Part shown: positions 12,383 through 25,055 of the stretch, piece by piece | Numbering within the stretch: position 1 is the stretch's first letter | How the letters are laid out: the number at the start of each line of letters is the position of its first letter | NCBI RefSeq assembly: GCF_033958435.1 | Contig: NC_134152.1 | Span: 26,448,001-26,512,000, forward strand | Source: Carettochelys insculpta | Lineage: Eukaryota > Chordata > Testudines > Carettochelyidae | DNA length: 64,000 bases | Reading direction: 5' to 3' | Position numbers and translations under genes: made by a program | The notes under the pieces: model-generated | What the model saw: only the letters and a program-made list of their open reading frames with translations | Database searches by the model: none | What the model was told of the DNA's origin: nothing

Positions 12383-12409
12383 TAGTTGAGTAACTGGACG
12401 GTGGATTGG

Positions 12410-12600
12410 ATGTACTCACATGTAATGCTGAGAGACCCGGGTCATCGGCAGAAAGGTTTGAACCTGCAGCCATCAGGGCTACAGCTGAAGGCCAGCTGGC
12501 TCTCAGCCAAGGCTGCCGAGCAGAAATTTCACTCTGCTTCGCATGTGGTCTCAGTGCCTCTGGGGTTACACATAGATGACGACTGATATTGGCAAAGCAC
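12410..12600 (-). repeat. Possible tRNA-derived SINE
   Basis: Read on the minus strand there is CTGAGAGCCAGCTGGCC then GGCTGCAGGTTCAAACC, which resembles a tRNA-like head with a B-box (GGTTCAAACC). No clear A-box, tail or target duplication was found, so this is only a suggestion. Confidence 0.35.
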
Positions 12601-13556
12601 TCTGAACATGCAAGTACAGCGCAAGTGCTACATACTATTATTATAGTGAGGCTAATGTTGTCACCAACAGTGAATAATTATGTCTGCATTCTTCCCCTTC
12701 AGACTGAGATGCTTCAGAGGAGAGGAGCCAACTTTGTGCTGCTCTTGAGCATAGCCGTTAATTGAAGCGTTTCACAGGTTATTCCACGTTTGGCAATACA
12801 CATTACGCAAGACCCTGTACAAAAAGGCACAGGGCTGTTTATACCCTAAAAGGGGGAACTGCAGACACAGTTCAAAGATGTTTCAGGATTGCCCCCTCTG
12901 TATGCCACAGAGTACAACTCAAGTGGGACACAATCTTTTCTCACGTAACAAGGAGACAATTTTAATCCCCTCTTTAGAAGTCTCAGCAGCCAAGAGTCAC
13001 AACAGGTGGCATGTTACGGTAACCATACACAGGCAGTTTCAGCAGGTTACATTTTTTATCATTGTTCCTGCCTTCAGGCATGTTTGATGCCCACATGTGG
13101 CTTCTTGGTTCCACGTAATTGCATCTATGTGCTGGCATATGCTTGTGCCCACTCACAGGACAAAAGGCAAAGGCAACAAATAAATAGGGGTGCAGCTGGG
13201 CGACTTGCAGATTCCTGCAGGACCCTTCTCTTCTGCAGGACAGCTTCCCCTTGTGAAAGCCCCAGGTTGTTTATTCATGTGCCCTGAGCACACCCCCAAC
13301 AGAGATTTTAGTTGTCACTATGGACATCTGGTGAGAGAGTCAGCTTCATGCTGGCCACTTTCAGCCGCTGGACAGAAACAGTCAGACACAACTGGTTGCA
13401 ATTAGTGACAGCCCAAGCCTCTAAATGGGCATTACATTCACGCAAGAGATATAGCCAGTTCTGCTTCAGGCAGCTGTGGTCTTGCTGTTGTGACTCACAG
13501 AATTCCACCTAGACAGATGACCTGGCTCACTCAGCCATTCAGTAAGCCGTACTATA

Positions 13557-13774
13557 GTAGAACCCCGAGATACGCACATTCAAATTGTGCAACTCTCAGG
13601 TTAATGCGACTCTGAGTGGCGGGGAGCTGGAGTCTGGCTCACAGTTCACTGGAGACAGAAAACCATCCAGCACTGCTGTGCTGATCAGCTTCCTGGCTCC
13701 CCTTAGTTAAGCGAAATTTGACTTATGCAGGGCTGCGCAGGAACACAACCTCCACGTAAGTCAGGGGTCTAATG
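13557..13774. mobile_element. Tigger-like MITE, GTAGAACCCC end type
   Basis: The left end reads TATAGTAGAACCCCGAGATAC and the right end CACGTAAGTCAGGGGTCTAATGTA, a degenerate inverted repeat with TA-rich flanks. A similar end (GGGGTTCTACTG) closes the element at 45708-45907. It is non-coding. Confidence 0.5.
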
Positions 13775-13983
13775 TATCTCACTGGAGTGTATTGTTCTTA
13801 TGGAGGTATGGCTAATTCAAAGGATGCTACCAAAGCATCCTTCATAGCTCCACTAGTGCAACCATCCAGTTTCAAAGTCACACTTTGGTTCCCAGCCAAT
13901 GCAACTGGGGATGTTTGTTTCAACACTTCTGCACGTATGCACAGATACTTACAATCAGGCTCCTGCCACAGACAGGATGCCAC

Positions 13984-14185
13984 CAGTGTTCCCTGTAAAC
14001 TGAGTGTTTGTGCAGCTGCTCAGGAGAGAGTCACATGCCACACAGCTGATTAGCAAAGCACCCACATGTAGGTTTTGTTTCTACCAGTGATGCACATTTG
14101 CAGAGGCCTCAGTGCATATAAAATTATTCTGCACATGGACGGTAAAAAATCTGCACATGGATGTAAAAGATTAGAGAGAACACTG
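13984..14185. mobile_element. hAT-like MITE, CAGTGTTCCCT ends
   Basis: The left end CAGTGTTCCCTGTAAACTGAG and the right end TTAGAGAGAACACTG are inverted relatives. The 202-bp interior is non-coding. A target duplication is not convincing. Confidence 0.5.
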
Positions 14186-16112
14186 GTTCCTGCCTTCAGA
14201 AGCTTACAATTTTATTTGAACACAGCACAGCATACCAAGACCCACACAGGGTTGAAAGGACTGGTGGCTATGAAAGAGGCGCATTCCACCAGTAAAAGAT
14301 CATGTGATGTTTTAGTTACGCATACATCTCATTAGCTCAATGAATTGTAGAATTATAAGGCGATCTCCCAAGTTTAGGCTGCTCCACATTTTCCATTATA
14401 AAAAAAATTGTTTGAGAACCACTACCACCACTACGGTTTGCAGTGGGCCTTTGAAATGCAGCACGAAGAAACTGCTTGGCAAGGGAAGTGCCTTTTCTTT
14501 GCTCCATTAAATTTCTTTCAGACGTAGCTGTTCTAAACAGCTCACTCACTGTTTCCTTTCTCTCGCTGGCATTTGTCAGAAGAAAGCTGGCAGCATGCCA
14601 AAATAATGGCAAGTGAACATTCCAACGAGCCGGGGCTGTGCTGCCAGCAAAGCAGGAGCAGCATGTGCAATAAGGCAAACAGTGCTGAGCTCCTGAGCAG
14701 TTGTAACAACAGGGGAAGTTCCCTCCTGATTGAATCTCTGGACCTGTCATATGGCCCTATATGCCCTCACCTTCCTCTGGGATACTGCTTGGAGCAAGTG
14801 CCTCCAGTTCCTGTGAGGAAGAGGGATGAGAGAGAGCTGGGTCAGGCCCCCCCGGGCCATCTCTAGGCACAGCTCATGGGACCCATGTGCCATTTCCACT
14901 CTGAGATAAGAGACTTCTGTACCATCAGTCACTTTGGTTAGGCTCAAGACATAAACATCTGTGCTGTGGGGCAGGGGTCAAACCCTTATAACAACCCTTT
15001 ATGGTGGGGCTGCTGTATTTGTACCTAATTTTTAAAAAGTCATATAATCCCCACTCCCAACACTAGGGAATCTCATACAAAACTGTGTTACAAGAACGCC
15101 TTGGAGATTGCAAATGAAGCAATGGAAAGTTAGGACATGCCATATTCATTGTTGTCTGTGCAATCTTAATTCTACCTCCTTGTGTGTGCACAGTATACAG
15201 CTCTCTAATTACATGAATACAGGTTTTTTTTATACAGAGGAACCCTGCCTCATTTGCTGTCTGGACTGGCTGCACAAGGTGGCAGAACTGGCTACCATTC
15301 ACTTGGGCATGCCCAAACTTTTGAACACTTTGTATAATAATCTAAATGCTCCTTCTTCTCATGAGGTTTTTTTGTATGTAACTATTAATAGTTTAAAATA
15401 GCAAATGCTAGCGATTGAGCAGGAATGAGTGGCGTTCAGTACTGCAAGGCGACCTGGAAGCAAAGAGTCTTGAGGAGGGATTAAAGGAGGAAAGGGAAAA
15501 GACCCAGAAAATCAGGGAGGAAGCTCCACAAAGAGAATGCAGAATGATAAAAGATACACAGCCTCTTCCGGAAGACAAAGACCTCAGGAGCTACAAGGCA
15601 AAGATCCAAAGCATAAAAACATGAGTAGAACTCCAATTTTTTGCTGAGCATATGAAACAAAACAACCAGTAGTAAATGGGCAACTACTCACTATTGTCTT
15701 TCCAATCAAAAGTTCCTCCATTCAGTCAACACTAATACTTGCCAAACTTTCATTCAAGCAGCAACAAGTTGCTTCTTCAAGCTTGGCATTGTCTCAAGTG
15801 GTTTTTATATTGAACCTGACTTCTGGGATTTCCAACCCCACTTCCAGGACCTAGTATAGGTTCATTGCATAACATGTTACCTAGCAGGAAAACGAGCTTA
15901 ATCGATAACGACAATCTAATTTCTGAATAGATGAAGTTCTACCATGCAAGTTCTTGCAAAGAATTTAATCATCAATCACTGCTACCACCAACTTGTTTTA
16001 CAAAAGAAAAGTATATTCACAGTTGTGCCCCAAAATGACTAGAATCACAATGAACAATTAAAATCCTTAGCTGCTGAGATATTCGCAATTTACCCATCGC
16101 TGTAATAATTGT
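14186..16112. other. Unclassified intergenic or intronic sequence
   Basis: No exon or repeat was recognised. The opposing frames at 14337-14750 and 14573-14866 overlap each other and look like no known protein. A short lysine- and glutamate-rich plus-strand frame at 15415-15624 lacks splice signals that would support it. Confidence 0.45.
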
Positions 16113-16442
16113 ACAGGATGTAGGGGAGCCGAAAACCTGTCAGCCCCCTGGGCAAGGGGGGTGGCTTTGCAGTCCCAAAAGTAGCGGGGCCTTGGGCAGA
16201 ATGGGTGGGACCAGGGCAGCCATCCCTCAGCACTGCTCAGACTGCATTGTGCCACCTCCTCAGAGCCATCCAGCATGTGCCACACAGGGTTCTGTGGCAA
16301 TTTAAAGGGCCAGGGGCTCTGTATGCCACTGCTGCAACAGTAGCAGCAACAGCAGCTGGGAGTTCTGGACCTTTTTGAATTGCTGAGCTCTGGGATAACT
16401 GCCCCCCTTGACCACCCCTGTCAGCAGACCTGACAGGATGGA
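16113..16442. repeat. GC-rich interspersed repeat, family unknown
   Basis: A sharply bounded GC-rich block with a GGCAATTTAAAGGGCCAGGG core and a CAGCAGCAACAGCAGC-like run. It differs from the AT-rich flanks on both sides, as expected of an insertion. I could not define ends or a coding role. Confidence 0.4.
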
Positions 16443-17084
16443 AGGCATAAAGGAAACCACCCACTACTAAAACAGATTAAACCACGGGAAAGGTTTATAC
16501 TAATAACACCTGATGTAATTTAACTAACATTACTTCAGTATTTGGACTGCATATTAATAACGTCAGGATCATTGGAAAGATTATTTTAATTAAACATTTA
16601 ATCAAATGACATCCCTGACCTTATCCTATGCCTAGGGAAATCAAGAGCAAAGTTCCCATTGATTTCAATGGCGCAGAATCAACTACCCTCCCCCGACCAC
16701 TCACATCTTCAGCATAACAATGTAAATCTAATGTTTGCACAGAGGGAGAGAGTTCGACAGCTTGCAGGTGGAAAACAGAGTTACACCGATTAAAAATGCT
16801 TGATATCGGTTTTGCTCCGTGCAAAAAACAATATGCGATCATGCAATTAGAGACTATGTCCTAACACCTATGCACCCAGAGAGCGACTTAAGGACGCACA
16901 GGCAATCCCAACACTTTATGTTCCTTTTCCGCAGTTCTTTGTGTAACTGATTTACAGATGGAATCTGCTGACTGATGGTTTATTCTGTGCATTCAACACT
17001 GTAAATTCAGCTGTGCAAATGTCCTTCAGAAAGTTCTCCAGAAATACACAGGTTGGACACTGGGTAGATCTTTTCTAATGGCTG

Positions 17085-17740
17085 CTGCTTTGCTCTGTTC
17101 TGGGGTGTGGGCAAAATTTTTGGGCCAGGACCTACTACAGGGCATGGAAATTGTATGGCAGGCTGTGGATGCTCCCAGAATTGCAGTTGGGGTGCAGCAG
17201 GAGGGGGTGAGGTCTCCATCTGGGGGTGTAGTAGATGAGGGGTTTGTGGCACTGGAGAGTGCTTTGGGCTGGGACTGAGGGCAGGAAGGGGGATCAGGGC
17301 TGGGGTTCAGAGGGGCTTATGGGGTGCACGCTTTAGGTGGCATTTATTTCAGGAAGCTCCTGAAAGCAGTGGCATGTTTTCCCTCCAGCTCCTACCTGCA
17401 GATGCTGCCATGCGGCTCCACACGCTCCCGTTTGCAGATACTGCCTCCGCAGCTTCCATAGGCTGTGTTTCCCAGCCAATGGGAGCTGCAAGCACAGGCC
17501 TTACTCTCAGGCAGCACAGGGAACTTTCTGGCTGCCCTATACATATGAGCTGTGGGAAGACAGGCTGCTGTTTCTTGGAGCTACAGCACACACGGAGTAG
17601 GGCAAACCCCTGAGCCCATTCCCCAGCTGGAGTGCCAGAGCAGGAAAATCCCAGACCCCACTCCTCAGTGGGAGCTCGAGAGCCATATTAAAAAGGCTGA
17701 CAGGCCAGATGCAGGGCACCCCACTCGACTCCATTTAATG
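17085..17740. mobile_element. hAT-like non-autonomous element, GC-rich
   Basis: Blocks such as GGGGTTCAGAGGGGCTTATGG, CAGCCAATGGGAGCTGCAAG and GGCTGACAGGCCAGATGC occur in one order and are typical of a long non-autonomous hAT family of reptile genomes, by recollection rather than search. The overlapping opposite-strand frames are compositional. The start of what may be another copy lies at 63962. The ends are approximate. Confidence 0.45.
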
Positions 17741-18570
17741 GGTGGGTAGGAGGAGGAAAAATAATTTCTAAAGTAACTGAGAAAATGTGAGATCAGCCTA
17801 GGATCACTCTTCTTTAATATTAACCAAATAAAGCAGAGCCATCCTGCACCAGGTAAAAAGTACACTACATATTCAACGTGTACAATCTGCTTCTTCAATG
17901 AGGATGGAGAATCCATTTCCTCAGTAATTTTACAAGTGTGGTAACAAATCAGAATTGAGGGCAGAGACTAGGTAACTAAAAAGATGCAGAACACAGCAAA
18001 GATCATTCAAATTAAAGAGAACTCTTCTACATTGTCAAATTTTTAGTAATTAGTATCGTCACGAGAAGCACATCTCTGGCTTTAAGCAATTTTGAGTAAT
18101 TAATGTTTTCATATTTTGCATGGGAAGCCCTGACTTCAGCATTTTCCTAGCATACGAATTCTCCTAGTCAGAGCTACACCATGCAGATTAACTCAGTTGA
18201 AACACAATTTAAGTAAGCAGAAGAAAATGTAATTTGTTAGTCGGTACAAACTATTACTTCCAGCCTTGGATTTAATTTTTATTAACAATATAACTGGCTG
18301 ATTTAAATAGAGGCAGACACATGATTTAATCAATTCAGATTAACACATTTGCTAACTATCTAAGCCACCAGTGCTATAAAATATTTTAAATGTTAAAATG
18401 ACCAAACAAATAGAAAAGCTACATAAGGGACAAACCCTAACTTCTTCCATAGGCTAGACTGGTTAGAAGATTTTAACAAACTAGAAGTTTAGAACTTAAG
18501 ACTTCCTCTTTCATATGTTATCTGTATTAAACAAACATACATTAAAAATAGTCAGCTGTGCAGAAGCTAG

Positions 18571-18900
18571 AGTGGGTCAGCAACCTTTCTGAGTCGGAAT
18601 GCTGAAATTTGACCTTTGGACCTCTGTGCACAGCCTGAGTGCCAGGGACACTTTTTAAAGACACTAACAGTTCTGCTTCAAACAGTTTCATTAACAAATA
18701 ATTAAGATGTGGAGCTTTACCATTTAGGTGGTGGTTGGTAGCATTAGCTGGTCTTTTGTTAATCCACAGGAGGCACAGCTTTGAGCAAGACCCTGGCTAC
18801 GGGGGGGAGGAGGGGCGGGACTGAGCTCCCACCTCATGTGCTGGTGAAAATCTGCTCACATGCCACTCTTGGCACCTGTGCTAGGAGTTGCTGACCCTGG
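18571..18900. mobile_element. hAT-like non-autonomous element, GGGTCAGCAACC ends
   Basis: The left end GTGGGTCAGCAACCTTTCTG is answered by GGAGTTGCTGACCCTGG at the right. The interior is non-coding and includes GTGCACAGCCTGAGTGCC. The element at 59836-60338 has the same type of ends (GGGTCAGTAACC, GGTTGCAGACCC). Confidence 0.6.
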
Positions 18901-19137
18901 CTTAATGGTTATTTTATGGGGTGGCAAGTTAGGAGTCCTAGGTTCTATTGGCAGAAGTACCATTAACTTCTTCAGGACCTTGGGTCAGGCTTTCTGGTGC
19001 AGATCCTCAAAGCTAAAGAACCTAATCTGTGTTTCTGTACCTGAGACTTCTCCTTGGCAGATGGGACTAACAACATATACTACCTTCCTGTTCTTGGTTC
19101 TCTGTGCCTTAAATATTGAGTCTGTTCTGGTATGGCT

Positions 19138-19235
19138 ATGGTCTGAAGAAGTGGGTCTGTCCCAGGAAAGCTCACCTAATAAATTATTTTGCTAGCCTTT
19201 AAAGTGCTACTTGACTGCTTTTTGTTTTGATACCT
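19138..19235 (+). repeat. Half copy of palindromic repeat
   Basis: The text TCTGAAGAAGTGGGTCTGTCC, then GAAAGCTCACCTAATAAA and GTGCTACTTGACTGC, is the right half of the repeat that is complete at 19450-19612. Confidence 0.6.
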
Positions 19236-19449
19236 TCCTACAAGCATTCTGAAGATGCCTTGTTAGCAAGTCAGTGTGAGATTCTCCAGTGAAAGGGGCT
19301 GTAGAAGTGCCACGTTAAGAGAATCAGAGACCGCAGTTTGTCATTTTCTATTTTACTTACAATGTTAGACATATGAGGGAACTTTGAACACTGGGAAATT
19401 TAGAGCCCTGGTAACTTTAAGCTAACAGACATACAGTAGCAATAAGTAC

Positions 19450-19612
19450 CAGAGAAGTAGCCATGTTAGTCTGTAGCTTCAAGAACAACAAGAAGTTTTG
19501 TGGCACTGGACTAACAGATATTTTGGAGCATAAGCTTTCGTGGGCGTGAAGCGGGTCTTTGCCCACGAAAGCTCATGCTTCAAAATATCTGCTAGTCTAT
19601 AAGGTGCCACAG
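19450..19612. repeat. Complete palindromic interspersed repeat
   Basis: The left arm contains AGTAGCCATGTTAGTCTGTAG, GTGGCACTGGACTAACAG and GCATAAGCTTTCGTGGGC. The right arm mirrors it as GCCCACGAAAGCTCATGC and CTGCTAGTCTATAAGGTGCCAC. The centre is a short spacer (GTGAAGCGGGTCTTT). It can fold into a long hairpin and is non-coding. Confidence 0.7.
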
Positions 19613-19899
19613 TATCAATACAATACATGAAGTTTTAGGCTTAGAACATGCCACTGTAAAGAGAGGAAAGGAAAGGAATGGGATATAGTGGAGAAGGATA
19701 TGTCTGCTCTTACATGAGGCTGTATTATTTCTCTAACAAACATCAACATTGGCTTTGAGAGATGCCCAGAAAACATTTTCCCCCGCTCCTCCCAGTCTTC
19801 AGAATTAGACCACTGATTTAGCTAACAACTGAAAAACGACATGCCTGATACAGAAGATGCCTCATCTCTGGTTCTTTCTCATTCTTCTCTGATGAAATA

Positions 19900-21368
19900 G
19901 TAGCAGTAGTAGTAGTAGCAGCAGCATCCTTCAGTCTACGTAGACTATGGATCGCATCCTTCGTAGTTCCGTTTGGCATCCTCATTTGCAGCGTCGGCTG
20001 TTACTGTGAAGACCCACATGAGTGTGACAGTCCTTGCTGCATCTGTTGCATATGTAATGGGTGTCTGGCAGGTCCTTGCTGTGCTTTCTGTGGGTTCACT
20101 TCTCCTTTGCTAGCTGTGTGATCCTCAACTCACCCTTCTGAAGGCCCTTGTATAGTTCCTGCCTCCATCTGCCGCGATCGTCTGCCAGCTCCTCCCAGCT
20201 GTCTGGCTTGATGTCTACTTCCCTGAGGTCTCTCTTGCAAACATCTTTGTAGCGCAGCTGGGAGCGTCCGGGAGGTCTTTTGCCAGAGGCTAGCTCGCCA
20301 TACAGGATGTCTTTTGGGATCGTTCCATCATTCATCCTGTGGACATGGCCAAGCCAGCGGAGCCGCCACTGCCTGAGGAGGGTGTGCATAGTTGGGATTC
20401 CAGCTTGCTCAAGGACGGTAGTGTTGGACACTCTGTCCTTCCACGATATTCCAAGGATGCGCCTGAGGCAGCGTAAGTGGAAGACGTTCAGCCTCTTTTC
20501 CTGGCGGGCGTACAGGGTCCAAGTCTCGCTGCTACAAAGGAGGGTGCTGAGGATGCAGGCTCTGTAGACTTGCATTTTGGTGTGAGTGTACAGCTTGTTG
20601 TTATTCCACACTCTCTCATTGAGTCTGGACAGAGTTGTGGTGCTTTACCGATCCTCCTATTTAGCTCAGTCTCCAAGGACAGGGTGTCAGTGATGGTGGA
20701 CCTGAGGTAAACGAACTCGTGGACGACCTCTAACGTATAGTTGTCAATGATAATTGATGGAGATACAGCAACATCCTGAGCAAGTACATTTGTCTTCTTT
20801 AGGCTGATAGAGAGCCCAAAGTCCTGGCATGCTTTGGAGAACTGATCCAGCAGCTTCTGAAGCTGGTCTTCTGTGTGTGACATGACAGAAGTGTCATCTG
20901 CGAAAAGCATCTCTCTGATGAGGACTTCCCGCACTTTAGATTTAGCTTTCAGCCTTGCAAGATTAAACAGTTTCCTGTCAGATCTTGTGTGCAAAAAGAT
21001 GCCCTCTGTTGAAGAGCCAAAGGCATGTTTAAGGAGGAGTGCGAAGAAGATCCTGAACAGTGTCAGAGCAAGGACGCATCCTTGTTTGACGCCGCTCCTG
21101 ATGCTGAAAGCATCCGATAATGTGCCATCGTATTGGACGGTTCCTCTCGTGTCTTCATGGAAAGACTGGATCATCTTGCGTAACTGTGGCGGACATCCTA
21201 TCTTGTGGAGCAGTTTGAACAGTCCATCCCTGCTGACCAAGTCGAAGGCCTTGGTTAAGTCGATGAAGGCAATATAGAGTGGCCTCCTCTGCTCCCTGCA
21301 TTTCTTCTGCAACTGCCTCAGAGAGAAGACCATGTCGACGGTAGATCTCTCTGCATGGAATCCGCACC
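19900..21368 (-). mobile_element. LINE non-LTR retrotransposon copy with reverse transcriptase and C-terminal zinc motif
   Basis: On the minus strand the copy begins inside the reverse transcriptase (CGFHAERSTVDM). It then shows AFIDLTKAFD (catalytic D), SGVKQGCVL and MLFADDTS (intact FADD catalytic pair), then ISLKKTNV. A frameshift near 20640 splits it into frames 20488-21402 and 20096-20611. The second has LCSSETWTL, LRRILGISWKD, RLRWLGHVHRM and GKRPPGRSQLRYKDVCKRD. After a stop at about 20098 the frame continues into a C-x2-C..H..C motif (YICNRCSKDC). The 3' tail is a CTA/CTG run (19900-19926). It is flanked by a 14-bp repeat, TCTCTGATGAAATA, at 19886-19899 and 21369-21382. Truncation, frameshift and stop make it inactive. 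I leave the clade open. Confidence 0.9.
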
Positions 21369-21597
21369 TCTCTGATGAAATACATGGAACATTAGACTGC
21401 ATGAATAGATAAATCTTTAGAATTCAGTCAGCACCACCATAAAAGGAGCACAGTTTCTGCCCTGAGCCAACCCTAATGTTAATGACCTAGCCTTTATTAC
21501 ATAGGACTATTAGTTCCTTGAGCTTATCATGTCACCGCTTCCTCTTCTGAACCCCCATATCTCTTTCAGTTGCTTTTCCTCAGTGTTATTTACTATA

Positions 21598-21921
21598 GGT
21601 TGCACCTCTCTAATCCGGAACACACTCATCCAGCAAACTCCGTAATCCAGCATGATTTTATTTAGCTGGATGACCGCTTATCGTAGGTGTGGCCAAGTTT
21701 CCTGTGATCCCATAGAGTTTGTTTACAGCCACAAGTCGTGCCTCTCAGTCTTCTGTGCTGTTATTTAGCTGTAATTTACCCCTAAATGTCTTCTAAGAGC
21801 CCAATAACCAGTGGAAGTGTTGGTCACGTGCTAGACAATATTCACCTCCCATGGTCCTGCAAATTCTCTTGCCTGGCACCAGTCAGGTCCTGAGGGTGCC
21901 GGATGAGAGAAGTTCAACTTG
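21598..21921. mobile_element. Tigger/pogo-like MITE, GTTGAACC family (inverted copy)
   Basis: TA (21596-21597) precedes GGTTGCACCTCTCTAATCC, and GAGAGAAGTTCAACTTG is followed by TA (21922-21923), so a TA duplication is intact. The interior carries the reverse complement of the blocks in 1267-1573 (for example AATGTCTTCTAAGAGCC), so this copy is inserted in the opposite sense. Confidence 0.75.
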
Positions 21922-24107
21922 TAAAATATTGTGACTGACTCAATTCAGTTGGCTCTGGATCTTTTTGTCTTCCAGACAGCCACAGTCCTCATACATCAGC
22001 CTCAGGCCAGCGGGCATCACATACCTATGATGGCATTCTCTGAAATATGTCAATGACAGAAGTAGATTAAATAGAACATGTTGATTGACAACTGTGCCCC
22101 AAAATGCACACCTGACTATTTACATATTTAAATGGCTTCCATCCAACTTTACCCAGGATTATGCAGGCCTGTCCCATTACCTTTCTTTCATGCCATGTGG
22201 CCTCTATTGCTTTCATCTTCCTAATTTGCCAGGTGGAAAAGAGGGACCTCCCATGCTTATGAGGGCAGGAGGAAATCTTATGACTCTGTTAGGGTCAGGC
22301 AAATTAAGAGGAACAGGGAGAATCGTTGTATTAAATGGTAAATTCAGATAAATTCAAGATGTTTCATCCTGCAAACAGAACTGCTTTTTTTCATATTCAT
22401 CACAGGAAAACAGATTATTTAATATTCTGAGCACTACTGTAAAACATAGTTGATGGGATATTACAGCCTTCAGATAATCTTGGAAGATACCTACAGGGAG
22501 ACCAGAGGACAGGACAATGTACATCTAAGGAAGCAAAACAAGCATTTAAGAGATGAGCCTATCTTCTGGAGCTTCCCATTTATCTTCTGACTGAATTTCA
22601 TCTTGAGGGAAAGCATGGAGCTCTTTGGGTTTTGCTAGTTTAATTTTAATCAGTGGCCTACGCTTGCAGTTTAAAAAAAATGAGAACAGGATACAAATGA
22701 GAAGTGAGTGGTGTAAATGCAAAAAAGGAGGACATGGAAGAAAATAATAGAGCTGATATGTCAAGAAGGGGTAAACAGAGAGAGAATGAGAGGGGATGCA
22801 GGTAGCGCAAGTGGTAAGTAAGGAAGTGTCCATAAGCAACGTGTGTGTCCTCACTGGTTCTGGAGAGCAACAGGCACTTTCTGTTGTTTTGTTCTTGCTC
22901 ACCCATTATGTGAAATTCCATTATAGTTACTACATTAGAACAGCACATGTTAGATCACTCAGCATGTCTGGCTCTCAATAAATTGTCTTAAAGAGGTCAC
23001 TATGTATAAGCTACTTTTATAATTGGTTGTATATTTCAAGAGTTACAGCAATTCATGTCAGCCTAGGTTGTCAAAATACAGCCCAATGCTGTAATTACAG
23101 AACATTTTGAGAATCAGGTCGTGTGTGCTGGGTTGGGACAAGTGCACAGTTAGCATTGTTATTAAGGTGAGATCTCAAAGTTTGAGTAATTAATGCCCTT
23201 GTTTTATGCCTGAAACTCTTGTCTTCAGCATTCTCCTAGGGTACAAAAGTTCCCTCATCAAAGCAACTGAACGCAGATTAATTCAACTGGAAGACAATTA
23301 CGAATGAAAGATGAAGATGTAATTTGTCAGGCTGAAAACAAAATTTTACAATCCAGCACTTCCTATTATGGATAGCATCTTACAAGAGGTATGACTGATT
23401 TCACAACGGACATCTGACTTGAATTATTCACATCTGTACATTTCTGAGTATCTCTAGCTATTGCCATAAAGTACCCAAAATTTTTAAATATCAAAAGGAA
23501 AACTAACAAAGCTGACCATCTCCAGATCTTTGCTTAAACTGATAATAAGCAAACGTGTTATAAACCCCATGTTTGACAGACTGAAAATGATCTTTCCCAA
23601 ATCCAAATAACATGCTGCTAAAGCTGAAAGTGATAGATTACAGCTGGCTGATCAAGCACTGTACTTTATGTTCAGTTTCAGAACTACACTTTGCGAAAAA
23701 AATCTTCAGGCTTTCTGTTAGTTGTTTTGCTTTTTATTGAAAGATACAAAACTCCCCTCATTAGTTAATAGTAATTACATATGAATATGTGAAGAACTAA
23801 AGTGAGACAGATGTTTCCACTCATTTCCAGGAGCTTTAACCATCACTTGACAGAGTCAAAACAGAATGTTTAATAATGGGCAAACACTACGTTTTGCTGT
23901 AATTTCAGTCTCCTTATAAACTGTTTAATGATTGATTTAAAATATTGTATAATGGAAACATGACATCTTATCATAATTACAATTCCTAATGAGAAAAGTG
24001 AATTTACATTTTTTTTTAAAAAAACTTATTTGTTGCATCTTACTTGCTCTCCATACAATGATAGAGACAAACAGATCTAGAAATGTAATGATAGGGTTTA
24101 CACACTT
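21922..24107. other. AT-rich sequence including probable 3' untranslated region
   Basis: The part next to 24108 is likely 3' untranslated region of the minus-strand gene: an ATTAAA signal lies on the minus strand at 23924-23929, about 180 bases after the stop. The rest is AT-rich with no repeat or exon recognised. Confidence 0.4.
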
Positions 24108-24290
24108 TCATGATAATAGCTGTAAAACTTTTCGTATGCGCTCACACTTCTCCAACAGGCCTGGATCTTCCGTATCAGAACTGTCATACTCTTTCATAAG
24201 AGCTTCAGCTTTCTGCATGGTTACTTCTCGTGCACTGCCTTGAAGCCCCTCCAGATAGTCCAATAAAATAGAGAAATATTCATCTGGGAC
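24108..24290 (-). CDS. Terminal coding exon of an unidentified host gene
   Basis: On the minus strand, a pyrimidine-rich tract ending CTACTTAAAG precedes 60 codons closed by TGA (24108-24110). The peptide starts [17 protein letters not shown], continues [16 protein letters not shown] and ends [16 protein letters not shown]. It is hydrophilic, with heptad-like leucines expected of a helical C-terminus. The frame is clean, unlike any repeat nearby, and sits in sequence of ordinary composition. The acceptor could instead be the CAG seven bases further in, starting the exon within codon D. If the first acceptor is used, the preceding intron is phase 0, which fits the exon at 40103-40270. The protein was not recognised; function is unknown. 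Confidence 0.75.
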   Translation of the reverse strand, partial: VPDEYFSILLDYLEGLQGSAREVTMQKAEALMKEYDSSDTEDPGLLEKCERIRKVLQLLS

Positions 24291-24551
24291 CTTTAAGTAG
24301 AGAGATAGTGGAGTTAAAGTTATGTGAAAACCTCACTTGACAATTCAAGTCAGGTAATGGTTCCAGGCTGAGTCAGCTACCAGGAAAACATGATTATTGG
24401 ATGCCCTCAGCTCAAATGGGCATATTTATTGGTAGTGTGCTAATCACTGAGAGACAATCATTACATGTCTGCTCTGTGCTCAGATCTACTCAACTTTTAG
24501 GTTAAAAATCTAGGCAAAATGCAATCACAGCAGAAGCCGAAATGCCTATTA

Positions 24552-24855
24552 CAGGTTGTAACTCACTGCTCCAGAACACTTGGGACCTGCGTGGTCCCAG
24601 ACAGGGGTATTTGCTGGAGAGAAAGTCAGGCCACATGCCTGGAGGAGACCTGTGCCCCGCAGGAATCCCAGGCTCCTGCCACCCCCAGATGAGGTCTGCA
24701 CAGCTCTGGGGCTGCCCGTGGGCTCCATGCCAGAGCCGACGCCAAGCTGTGGGGCTGCCAGCCACTGCTGCTCTCTGGTCCAGCAACAACCATTGTCCTG
24801 TTGGATCAGGGATGTTGCAGGATGAGTGTGTGCTGGATAAAGGTGTTTGAACCTG
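24552..24855. mobile_element. Tigger/pogo-like MITE, GC-rich member
   Basis: It starts CAGGTTGTAACTCACTGC and ends GTGTTTGAACCTGG. The interior has GGGACCTGCGTGGTCCCAGAC and a GC-rich centre as in 8876-9373. The frame at 24502-25083 runs through it and is not a gene. Confidence 0.6.
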
Positions 24856-25055
24856 GAGTACATCCCCTCCATTTACTGACCCACATCGCAACCCTACATG
24901 AGTGGATGTAGGCAAAAACACTGGATCAATCTCTACCCTTGGATGTATGTGTGCAAGTTCTACTGAATTCAGTGAGAACTGCATGCAAATATCAGAGCGA
25001 ACTACTTGGCCAAAGAGTTCAGAATGCATGTAATAGCAACAACTTTCCTCTCTTT

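Noticed and set aside
12156..12473. Alanine- and glycine-rich frames suggesting a secreted or structural protein
   Set aside because: They lie in the GC-rich filler of a Tigger-like MITE and occur in opposing frames.
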